Shown in pieces: positions 14,812 through 25,336 of a DNA stretch of 64,000 nucleotides (its first letter is position 1; every line of letters begins with the position of its first letter). The position numbers were made by a program, and so were the translations under genes. The notes beneath the pieces are model-generated. The model was not told where the DNA came from. It made no database searches and saw only the letters and a list, made by a program, of their open reading frames with translations. This stretch comes from Lepisosteus oculatus (taxonomy: Eukaryota > Chordata > Actinopteri > Semionotiformes > Lepisosteidae), in assembly GCF_040954835.1 (NCBI RefSeq), contig NC_090696.1, positions 76,507,722 through 76,571,721 on the forward strand, in the 5' to 3' direction.

Positions 14812-15020
14812 TGATCTCAGGAGCTCATCCAGCTGTTTTTCGTGAAGGAAGCCAGATAATCATTTTCACCCACATGGCTGGGCAGCATGTTGCAGACTCC
14901 CACTATTCTTTGTGCAAAGACGTTCCAACTGCACTTCCACCAGAACCGCCCCTGCCAGACTGAGCATGTGGGGGACGTGGCGTCGATCTGAAATTGTCTC
15001 TGCACGGATGTTAATCTCCA
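14812..15020 (+). repeat. Same dispersed repeat family, sense copy
   Basis: TGATCTCAGGAGCTCATCCA, CCACATGGCTGGGCAGCATG, TTGCAGACTCCCACTATTCT and TTTGTGCAAAGACGTTCC show the middle part of the family in sense orientation. There is no coding frame of note. Confidence 0.5.
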
Positions 15021-15574
15021 CTTACATTTGTTAGCAACAAGTGCAAAGAACCCTGAATGGCAAAAGGTGTTTGTTTTGTGTTGAATTAAAAATATAACAA
15101 CTGTTTTCAGATTGTTAGAATCATTGTATTTATTTTAAACACCACCTCCTCAAGCTGTGTCCTCGGGGGAGTCTAATGACAGAGCTAACATGCATAAAAC
15201 TGAGGCTGTGGTGAAGAGAGCTTCTGCGTAGAAACAAAACTCAGAATCCTGGGCTGCTTCTTCCTGACTTTTTTTTATTTGGGAATAAGTCTGAGGTTTA
15301 TCTGTCCATCAGACCCCACACACACACACACTTCATTGTTTTCTTCAAAGCTGAAAAGACACAGGTCTCTTAAGCTAATTAATGTAGTGACACTCGCTCC
15401 TTTTAGAACAGAAATCAATCAAAATTCTGTGATCAGAAATTGTCTGCCAAGGAGACCCAAAGGATCCCACAGCATTGTTCTGAACATTTAGGAGGGGACC
15501 CACTCCATTCACCCTTCAACTGCAGCCCCAGAACTGTTTCACCAGTTAAATTAGGGGGATCTGTATGGGAAGCC

Positions 15575-15705
15575 AGATTGTCCAGAGTGGAATTTATCCA
15601 GGACACAACGGGTTGTTTACTCTTTGTAAAAGTGACCGGGGATATTTAATGAGCCTGTAGTCAGGCCTTCAATTCAACACCTCATCCAAAAGACGAAAAC
15701 TTGGT
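15575..15705 (-). mobile_element. Diverged tail of a second 5S-derived SINE
   Basis: TCCAGGACAC, TTTACTCTTTGTAAAAGTG, TATTTAATGA, CAGGCC and ACCTCATCCAAAAGACG occur in the same order and spacing as in the better preserved copy at 35795-36131, in the same orientation. The 5S-like head is not recognisable. Confidence 0.5.
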
Positions 15706-16380
15706 AGACAGATAATTAGATCTTGGACTGGTTAGGAGAGCCAGATAATCAGGTGTTTGTACACCCCCTTTAAATAAACTCAGATTGAATAATTAATTGC
15801 AAAACATCTAGGTTCTGTAGTTACCATCTTCAGGCAATTAAAAATTTGAATCATATAAAGTTTTTCTTTTTTACTGTGTTCTGAAACGTGTTGACAATAC
15901 TCTTTCATACGGTGCAGGAAATGATGGGCATGCAGAAAATGTAAAGGCTTATGTGAAAGAATATATTATCTTTTATCTTTTAATATCCAGCTACTACAAA
16001 GACTCTGTTCCATTTTTCAGCTCTAAGGACTCTGCAGGACAACCTGGGGATTCAAGCCCTGACACAATCCACAGAAAGCAAGTTTGGACGTGTGGAAATG
16101 AACCATCAGTATTGAGTAGTGCAAAACTGCAATTACATTGGATCACATTGCATTTCACATAAACAAAATTATAGTGTTTTGTTATTTGGTAATACAGAAT
16201 ATGCTAAACCTTATAATACACTAAATATGTATACTTTCTTACGGTCAGGGAACATGTGAGTATTGAAATACTTATTACTTTGAACTTAAAGCCTATGTTT
16301 AATTTAGGTTAGTTAACTATCTACTGTACCTTATAAATGGATCTTACTTTGTTGATAATAATCAGCAACACATTTTATAA

Positions 16381-16645
16381 TTTGCAGTGTTCCCTGGCTT
16401 TACCAAGTTTGATTTTATTATATACTGTTTTTTGTTACCCTTGAGCTTGCTTTTGAGAATTCAAAATTATTCTATTTTTATAGCTTTCCTAAATTATCAA
16501 AAGCTTTCTCTGTAATTAAGATCTCTTCAATAGCACTTCAAATGCCGAACACATTTACTTTATTGAAAAAAAACACAGAGGAATTTTCTTCTCTTATCAT
16601 TTACTTGTTTCCATTTGCAGACAAATCCAATTTGTTTTGTGTGAG
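16381..16645 (+). repeat. Left arm of a ~270-bp inverted repeat
   Basis: TTTGCAGTGTTCCCTGGCTT through CCCTTGAGCTTGCTTTTGAG, ATTATTCTATTTTTATAGCT, ATGCCGAACACATTTACTT and CATTTGCAGACAAATCCAAT reappears as the reverse complement at 18079-18363 at roughly 80-85 percent identity. It is unrelated to any repeat I recognise. Confidence 0.8.
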
Positions 16646-17474
16646 CACAGTGGGAATTATTTATGGTTCTGCTTTTTGAAAATATTAGTAGATGAATTAT
16701 TTTCCATCTAAATTCAGCAAGGATACTATCCTGTACCTGAAACATTCTTCTGAGTCTTGATCTGTCTTTAACAATGATGCCAGAGAGTGAAAACTGATTC
16801 TTATGTATACTGTATGTGTGAAGCATCTGCGGAGATGCATTTTTGCTGCATCAAAGAACCTGTGCCTGCAACTATCTGAGACAGTTATATGCTCTTGCCA
16901 TTAAGTCTTGTCTGGGATTTAAGCATTTTTAAATAAGATTAATCTCCAAAACGCAAAAAGACCTCTGTTAACCATGGTGTTTCAACAAAAACAAACCAGG
17001 CTTTGTTGGGGTTCAGACCCTTTTCAGTGCTGAACAAGTATTAACAACAGAAAGAGTGAGTCATCTGAAACTTACTTTGCCAAAGGCTATATCCTACACT
17101 GCACGAAGTGTCATTTAAAATCTCAAGTACTGTAGAGCTTCTTGGTTAATTTATCTCGCCTGGAGTAATGGTAATGTTTTTTTCCATTTTTTAGGACTGT
17201 AATATTTTCATTCGGTTTTGATGTTGCTTCAGCAGTTTTTTCACTTGTCTTTCATCTTGTTATTTCAAGTTCTTTTCAAATGTTTTACCTCACCAGAAGA
17301 GGCTTGACATTTTTTTCTTAAAAGCTTGACCTGACACTAGGCTCTTTGATATTCAAATGACTCTCTTTACTTACTCATACCTCTTTATGAAATCATCAAA
17401 TTCACTTTCATTCATCACTTCTTATCATCAAAGCCTAGATTCAGGAAGGAAGACCTCTTCAAAAAAAAGAGGGG

Positions 17475-17720
17475 GGAGCGGAGGCACTGTGGCTCAGGAT
17501 CTGCGCCTGTGGCTGGAAGGTTGCCAGTTCATATCCCGCACCGGCAGAGGAATCCTACTCCGTTGGGCCCCTGAGCAAGGCCCTTAACGCCAGCTGCTCC
17601 AGGGGCGCCGTATAAATGGCTGACCCTGCGCTCTGACCCCAAGCTTCTCACCCTGTCTGTGCGAAAAGACAAATTCCTAGTGCAAGAAATTGTATATGGC
17701 CAATAAATTGATCTTATCTT
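17475..17720 (+). mobile_element. tRNA-derived SINE
   Basis: TGTGGCTCAGGATCTGCG resembles a pol III A box, and GGTTGCCAGTTCATATCCCG resembles a B box. They are followed by CCCTGAGCAAGGCCCTTAAC and GCCGTATAAATGGCTG, common to several fish tRNA-SINEs, and by a tail CCAATAAATTGATCTTATCT. The copy sits between the arms of the inverted repeat at 16381-18363. I did not find a clear target-site duplication. Confidence 0.65.
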
Positions 17721-18078
17721 GCCTGACTAAGGTATTTTGAATTAGTTCTTGGTGTTTCGTTCTACTCTTTTTATAGCTGGTACTTTTATTTTATTATTTC
17801 CTTTGCTAATATGTGTAACCACATATTCCAAATATGGGTGACATTCCAAACTCTCAGGTTGAAATTCAGTTCTGTAGACAAACCATACGCAACTCTATTG
17901 TTCCTTTCCAGCTAAGAAATCTGTACACCTCACCCACCAGCACCTTCTCAAAATTCACTTTTTTCATACTGCACCTTGGCTATCCTGACACCTACGATTC
18001 ATCTCCTACACTGTACTGCGAGTCATGGTATAATCTTGTGTGGATTCTTGTGATTCTTGATTATGTTTGAATGAGGGC

Positions 18079-18363
18079 ACATACAGACAAATTGGATTTG
18101 TCTGCAAATGGCAACATGTAAATGATAAGAGAAGAAAATTCCTTTGTGGTTGTTTTTTTTCAGTGAAGTAAATGTGTTCGGCATTTGAAAGTGCTATTGA
18201 AGTGATATTGATTGCAGAGAAAGCTTTTGATAAGGTAGGAAAGCTGTAAAAATAGAATAATTTTGTGCAGGTCCAATGTCCTGAAAAGCAAGCTCAAGAG
18301 TAACAACATACAGTATATAATAAAATAGTACAAAAACTTAGTAAAGCCGAGGAACACTGCACA
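18079..18363 (-). repeat. Right arm of the ~270-bp inverted repeat
   Basis: Reverse-complement partner of 16381-16645. Similarity stops sharply at both ends of each arm. The 1.43-kb space between the arms contains a tRNA-SINE. Confidence 0.8.
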
Positions 18364-19329
18364 TCTTATCTTGCTCTTTATTCTTCCCCTTGCAGTGCAT
18401 AACTCACTTAGGTGCCTGTACATGTTTTTCTGTAGATGACATGATGTTTGTGTGTCTGCTGCCCGGGAGCAGCCCTGGGCTGGCCTAATGAATGTTGAAA
18501 GAACTGAATGTCCAGGTGGTCTCCAGACTATCAAAAGCTGCACAACACGTTAATACCATAGAGATTTCAAGTGGATGCAGAACTGGGAAAATATTTTGTC
18601 TTTGAACATGACTCCGTTTTCTGTTTCGTTCCATGCTCCTCTCACATCCTGTAATGACAATTCATCGCCGGCTGTTTTGCTAGAAATCTTCAATCCCTCA
18701 TTTGCAACAATATTAAATTCTGCAGCCTGAATTTTAGTCAGACGTGTTTCAGTGAGCCCATTACCTTGTTTTTAAGTCATCTTCACTGGTTCCTGGTTTC
18801 ATGCAGCATTAATTTAAGGTCCTTTTATTGATACACATAAGCCCTGAAAAGTCTTTTGTGATATGATATTTCCAGATTAGCAGTGGGTATAAATTCCTAC
18901 TTGAGCTTTCAGCTCTGCTGATTCTGCATTATTAAAGATTCCATCTTTAAGACGGACAGTTGTTGAGGGTAGGGATGTTCAGTTATTAGACAGTCGATTT
19001 GAGAACCCTCTCAAACTAACTATTAGAAATTCCTGGTCTGTGTCTGGTTTTAATGAAATGACTTTGAAAACAAATGATTTGAACCAGCATGTCCATCTCT
19101 GCTATCTGCATTAAGAGCATAAGAGAAAAAAAAAGGCCACAGGCAGATAAATCCTCCTCAGCCCTTCAGACTCATTTTGCTGCTAGTAGCTGCTGTGCCC
19201 GATGCACGGGTCTCTCCCAGCTGTCTCCAGAAAGAAGCCAGGGAGCTGGCTCACACAGCATGGCTGGGTTGCTTGAGCAATGCGCCCGCAGATCTCTGTG
19301 TAAAACGTGGCTCATGAGTTCAGTTTGAG

Positions 19330-19570
19330 ATGCGGTTCCCCATAGCTGTTGCACTTCCTGTTTGTCAAAGCTTTTGTGGATTTTGAACACTTTCATCCGG
19401 TCCATTCCGGTCTTCTCTGTTAAAGACTGAAAAGGTTCAGGCTCTTGCAGCCTGTCAGAGCGGGACATTCTGTATTCAACGGACTGATCTTGGAGTAGCA
19501 ATAGCATTTTTTATCATGTGGTGACCAAAAGTGTACACCATATTCTAGAGGAGGTCTTAGTCTGGGGTCC
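19330..19570 (+). repeat. Same dispersed repeat family, 3' portion
   Basis: GTTAAAGACTGAAAAGGTTC, GCAGCCTGTCAGAGCGGGAC, GTGACCAAAAGTGTACACCA and TATTCTAGAGGAGGTCTTAG follow the order of the repeat's later part (GGTGACCAGAACTGAACACAATATTCTAGATGAGGTCTTA-type). Confidence 0.5.
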
Positions 19571-20325
19571 TGCTTAACTTTAATCCATACAGTTTATTGT
19601 ATGCAGTAATATTTGCATGACATCTTGTTTCGCTTCACACCTCCGAAACGTTCTAGGAACTGCTATGCGACTACTGGCTGGAGGTGAAACATCTGCTCCT
19701 CTAAGACGTTTAATTGTGTTTTCCTTTTCACAACACCTGTGAAACAACTGCAGCCTCCTGGGCTTAAACTGAAATAAAAAGTCGGTTTCACATTCGCAGC
19801 TTGGGAGGCAAGTGTAGATCATGAGGAAGTAATTCCAGTAACTATTAATGGGCAACACCAAGCTTAACATTTTCATTCCTTGACATTCTTAGTGCTGCAG
19901 AGATAGAGCACCAGAGCACAAAACCAACTTCATCGACTTCAGCAAAGCCTTAAAACTAAATACACTGAATTTGCTGGAACTTAATGTGATAATTACTTTT
20001 ACTTGACCGTACAAGCAAAAGGTTAATATACAGGCATTGACAAACACCCCTGCGAGCAAAGCAGCAAACCCCTGTGATCAGACATTAAAGCGGAGTCGAG
20101 TTTGAAATTGCAGTTTTCGATTACAAAAGTACACATTCTCCAATGCTCTTCTGCTGCAATTCTATAAACACCTTAGACATGATGAATTAACTTTCATTGG
20201 CGTCTCTCAATCCCCTAATTCTAAAGCTCCTTATTACAGTCCTGTAACCAGGCAGGATTGATGAAGACAACCTTCTGTAAATGGCTCTCCACCGCTGCCT
20301 CCACTTCTAGGAGAGGTGTGAAGCA

Positions 20326-20401
20326 CCACCTGGTGGCAGAACAGCATACAGCAGCTCTTACAGGTGGCACGGCCAGCTCTTAGACAGCCAGGAGGGGGCG
20401 G
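20326..20401 (+). promoter_or_regulatory. Pair of CTCF-like motifs
   Basis: CCACCTGGTGGCAG (20326-20339) and CCAGGAGGGGGCGG (20388-20401) each differ at one core position from the vertebrate CTCF core (CCASYAGRKGGC). They lie on the same strand 62 bases apart in the gene-poor region upstream of FRG1. Binding is inferred only. Confidence 0.25.
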
Positions 20402-22859
20402 TCAACCCTGGCAGATCTCGACCAAATCTGTTGCACAAAACCTGGCTACTCCACTCAGCAGTAAGCAAGTGTGCATAAGTGTGTTTAACACTACATTTAC
20501 TTCTTGCCTATAAAATATATAGGTACACAGTTGTAGTAATGAAGGAACAAAACTAAAGTTTCATCTCTTTGAACAAGTGCTGATTGTTAAGATCTGTGTG
20601 CAAGTGTGTGTACATTGTAATTCAGGCCAGTCTTCGGGGGGGCTGTAAAATTTAGAATACAAAATGTGCTGTTCAGCGATCTAGCAATGTTTTGGACTTT
20701 TTAACAATTATTTTGCACATTTCGACTTTGAACTGGGCTTCTGTCAATCAGCTTACACAAGACTCTTTTTTTGATGGCCAGCACAACACTGTTTTTCTCA
20801 GACAGCCCACAAAAAGACATACAGCAGCTCTTGGCATTCCTTTCCACAATGAAGTGAGTTGCCAGGAGAGATTTTAGCTTAGCGTCGGAGGTAGCGAGTG
20901 AGGTTTGAACGGGTAATTTTCTGGTTCAAAAGTAGACACAGTGTCTCCCGAGAAAGGAGCCAAGCTGAATGAGCTCACCCAGCACACACATTCTTAAATG
21001 TCTAGCAACTCCAAGCTTAAAGGGTTTACAGTGCCACACCCTGGGGCTGAGCGGCCACAAAGAGAAACCTTTCAACCTGCCAGCCAGCACATGTGCTAAA
21101 GACATCAGGACAGGAAAACAGGGCAAAACGCTTGAATGACAAAACACTTCAGATCCAGTTACAGTCAAATACATTCCTTTGTTGATGGCACAGTTTAGGC
21201 ACAAGGCCTTGGTCGCAATTAGTCAACATTGATAATCAATATTGTAAATGAGCTTGGTCGTATTTTGTTCACATTGTTATTTTGAAATAATAGGGCACAA
21301 TTGTGTGTAGAATTGGGTTCAAGATTGGAGATACAATTAGCTGAGACTGAGAATGTGAGTTTTTCTAGAAGTTATGAAGTTTGCGAACAGTGGAAATAAT
21401 ACACAGTAATAATTTAATTATATCCAGTAATAACATTTCATCCATAATATACAGCATCATTTTTTTCATTTTTTCATTGGACACCGAGATTTAGTAAGAA
21501 AGTGCCAGTTGTCATTTTCTGATTACAGTTCTGCAAACTTAGTCAGTTCGTTTGGAAAATTTAATTGAAAGATTAGAAGATAGTTAATATAATTGTATAT
21601 CTTGTATTTGACTTTGGAGTCTGGAGATCTTTGTTTCAGCTATTAGAAATAAGTGCCTTGATTTCAGCATCTGACCTCACTGTTCCTTCATTCACCATTT
21701 CTTAACCTCAGTTACAGAAACATATAATGTGATGCATAATACAGCTATTGACTGTGACTTCCTGCAGACACATGTCATAAGATCTTTGCAATGATGACCA
21801 TACTCTAAACACACTGCCAAAAAGGTTTGAGGATATTAAAATGACAAATCAGACAGATGCAGTCTATTGGAGAATGATATGATGGTTCCAGAGCTGACAT
21901 TTTATAGATCAAACACAGAAAAGACTCCTGAGTCTGAGCTTGGCCCCGCCCCAGTAATTGCACTCACCCAATCACTGGCTGAGCCTGGGTTTGAGCCTGA
22001 GCCAAGTCACTAGCTGACTGTGACTGGGATTCCTGCCGGGGGCGGGCTTGAATTAGTTGGCCGGGGATCTCTCCGATCTCTGTAACTCAGCGCCCGTCTC
22101 TGGACTATTCCAAACTGGATGGGTGTATCAAAAATACTTCTAGATTCTAATTTCTTTTTTTAGAAAAAGAACTTAACACCTGTCATTTTACAGTGTCATC
22201 CTCACTTTTGTTATCACAACCATATTAGCACTATAAAACAAGCAGAGAGTACATCAGATGTCATACGTAATTCTCCATATTTTCATCAGGAGCTCTCATG
22301 TCGCTCCAGGTGGCACTACATTTAATTTAATTCATGCAGCAGCTATTAAATTTACACGTGTTGCACGAACAAATGATGAATGTGTGATTGCAGAGTATGA
22401 ATCTATTCTGGATGTTATTTCTCCCAGGGAACACATACAGAAATCTCCCTGGTGCTCTCAAACAACATGTTTCTAAAGGCTGTATCCTCTAAACCTTTCT
22501 CTAAAAAAATGCATTTGTTTTTTTGTGCTTGGTAGAAGCCTGTTCTTTCACCCAGAATCCCTCTTAATGGTTATTGACTTTGTATTCATCGGTTTTTAGA
22601 GAGCAAAGTTTGAGTTAAAAATTAACTTGCCATTTTTTAACAAGCACATTGGAATTAGGGAAAAGACCAGTATAAAATGCAAAACAACATATGACATTCA
22701 ATATATATTTCATATGGATACCATAATAAACAAGAAATGTATGCCATGTATACCATAGTAAATGCATACGTGTATACAATAGTAAACAAGAAAATGTGTA
22801 GTATGCAATGCAAAAATGCCACAATTGAACTGCCGGTTTTAGTGGCTTGCTGTCAATCA

Positions 22860-23190
22860 GTTTGCAGTTAGCTATTAGCCATTTAAGACACGCACTGCTG
22901 GGGGAGAAAAGCTGTTTCTGAACCAGGATGTCTCTATTTGATGCTGCAAGGCCTTAGGGGTGAGAACAGCTTGTCTCCAGGGTGGTCATAGTGTTTTGGG
23001 AGGGGCTCTATTCAATGGTTGATATAGACCTCATCAATGGATGGTATGTCAGATCCTATGAGTTTTTTTTGCAGATGTCACGGTGCTCTGTGTGGCCTCC
23101 CTGTCCTTTGCGGTTGTGATGCTGTTCCAGGGAGGTACAAGGAGTCAGAACACCCTCCACGGTGAGGCGATAAAAACTCGGGTCCATTTG
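22860..23190 (-). mobile_element. Degenerate LINE-like fragment, antisense
   Basis: AAAGCTGTTTCTGAACCAGG, then GCAGATGTCACGGTGCTCTG, GTGATGCTGTTCCAGGGAGG and GTCAGAACACCCTCCACGGT follow the order seen in an antisense repeat common in fishes (the region downstream of a CR1/Rex1-type reverse transcriptase). No open frame survives. The assignment is by remembered pattern only. Confidence 0.4.
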
Positions 23191-24230
23191 CTTACTCTTT
23201 CCAAAATTCCTCCGACAAGCCATAACCAAAGGGGAAGTCTGAAAAAGTGAAGGCAGTTTGGGCTGGTGGTTTCTTCAATAACACCTCAGCATGACTACTG
23301 AGAGTGAGCCTGACTGAATGAAAAGTGCTTTTGATGTGTGTTTCTAGGTTCTGGGGTTAAATGTAACAGTAAGTAATGTCCACAGTACAGACCTTCAACG
23401 AAATATAACTGAATTTACAATTTGTTTTATATGTGATTAAGTTCTGATGTACCTGTTGAATTCTTCCTTTGCCTATCAGGGGTCAGAACCAAGTCAAGGT
23501 TTTACACTACACTGTGTTCCTGAATATCCATCTCAAGGTCGGAATTTCTAAGAACACTGAGTATGGGATGAGAAGATATCAGTTTCAACTAAGAGGATTT
23601 CCTCCAAACCAGCTAAAGAAACGTGGTTTGCCATCATCTCTTAAGAAGCATAATCATCTGGACCCATGCCTTTTGTCAGCATAGCACAGGGATCAAAGAA
23701 TCCAATGTTTTGTATTTTGTTGTTTATCACTAAAAGTAATAGCTATTGCAGACCTTGAAAACATATTATTGTTATCTTTTACTAGAAACTAAGGCTAATA
23801 CACTAAAACCAGTTCAGTGCACTCCTAGACAGTATACAGGGCTCTTAAGAAAAGCCTGCAGCTTAGGCTTATATTACTAGTGAGGTCATTGCTGATTGGA
23901 ATGATCTACCTACTCACATTGTTACGGGTTTAAAGACCCAGATTAGACTAACTAACCTACAATCCCAACATGGAGTTTCCACAATCTCGTTAGCAAATGC
24001 CAGATGCAGGTTTATGAGGTACGTCCCTGACCTACATTGTGCATTCACAACTTACCAGGTCTTTCAAGACATCCTAAAACCAGTTTACTGTCTGGCCATC
24101 CGGATCATCCACCACTAACCACCTCAATGAACACAATATAGAGCCTGGAGGACGTTCACTCATGGAATATTTGGTTTGCTACATAAACTTCTAATTTTCT
24201 TACAGTCATATATTAATACTATTAATACTA

Positions 24231-24362
24231 ATACTATTAACACCTGAAGAAGGCTCCACGGCCGAAACGTTGTGTTCTCTTTCTTCTCTTTTTTTCAGCA
24301 TGGAATAAACCTCTTACTTGTTCCTTTGCAGCCTACGCATGCTGACGCAGCTACCCACCTGA
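24231..24362 (+). mobile_element. ~120-bp retroposon (family not named), copy 2
   Basis: Sense-strand counterpart of the copy at 434-555: CCTGAAGAAGGCTCCACGGC, CGAAACGTTGTG, a pyrimidine tract ending TTTTTTTCAG, AATAAA, and an end at GCAGCTACCCACCT. The 13-mer ACTATTAATACTA lies at 24218-24230 and 24363-24375, consistent with a target-site duplication, although the left flank is itself a simple ATT-rich repeat. Confidence 0.6.
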
Positions 24363-24527
24363 ACTATTAATACTATTGTTAGCTCTGGGGTCTCTTTACC
24401 AGGAGACCTCCTGGCTTCCCTAAACCACAAAAGATATGTGGTTTTCCAGTCTGCATCCAGAAAACGTCCATCTTTTTTTACAGCAGGTGCACTATTTCTG
24501 CTTGCTACTGTAAGGGAATTAATTTGG

Positions 24528-24605
24528 CTTTTTAAGGTGGATCAGTCATTGGTGTTTCAGACTTGTAACTTCAAGGCTGTGGGATCAAATCCCAAGCGAG
24601 ATTAT
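24528..24605 (+). mobile_element. Possible tRNA-derived SINE head
   Basis: GTGGATCAGTCATTGGTG and, about 40 bases later, GTGGGATCAAATCCCAAGCG resemble pol III A and B boxes at tRNA-like spacing, as in tRNA-SINE heads. No body or tail family was recognised downstream. Confidence 0.25.
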
Positions 24606-25336
24606 TGTTTTTAACTTATTGCAAAGTAAACCAGTAATAACATTTACCACAAGAAAAATGAAAGCCACAAGCTAGCAGTGTGTGTGTGGTTGTTGCTGGA
24701 AGCCCTACAACACGCACGTTTGCAGAGGCCCATGTACCACCTGTTGTCCGAGCTCGTCCCTGACATGGTCAGTGGAGCTCAGGTCTAGAGCAGGGCACCT
24801 GAAAAAAGATACCAAAAGATTTACTCAACATCCAAACTACGTAGACTTTTTATTTCTAAAAACATGCATGCTCACCATATATTCACTACCAGGAGTGTTT
24901 GCTTAGTGAAGCCCTCGGGGAACTCTGTTCAGAATAAGAACGTAATTATTTGCTTTTCAGGTGTTCTTGAGCGTCACAAACACGGCTGTTATCCTTGTGA
25001 TAGCTCTGCAGTGCCCTTCTTGTCCGCAGAAATGTGTGTTGAAATACACACCTTTGCTGTTTTCTACGGACGTTAGTCCCGTAAAACAAACAGAGCACTT
25101 GAAGCACTTGAAACTCCACAAAGCAAAGCAAATGCTTGCTTTTGAAATCGATCACAGTCTCAGTGCACTGCGAAACCTGGCGAGTAATTCTTTGCCTCAT
25201 GGCGACCTCCAAACACTTGGGGGCGGTCTTGCGCATTTGACTAACCAGAGGGTTCAGCCGCCCAGAAACTAGTTTGTCCCTATTCGGCACCCGTAACGTC
25301 CATCTGGTTTGTTTTTTTTTTAATGTGTTTGCAAAC

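Larger units (their letters stand above)
1..25336. other. Gene-poor region upstream of FRG1
   Basis: Apart from the repeats listed separately I see no exon chain, RNA gene or conserved protein. Open frames of 60-170 codons here do not resemble known families, have no splice-phase partners and overlap each other in several frames. The last few hundred bases before 25337 would hold the FRG1 promoter and 5' UTR, but no start site can be set. A CpG- and GC-rich block at 21940-22110 is noted under findings. Confidence 0.6.
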
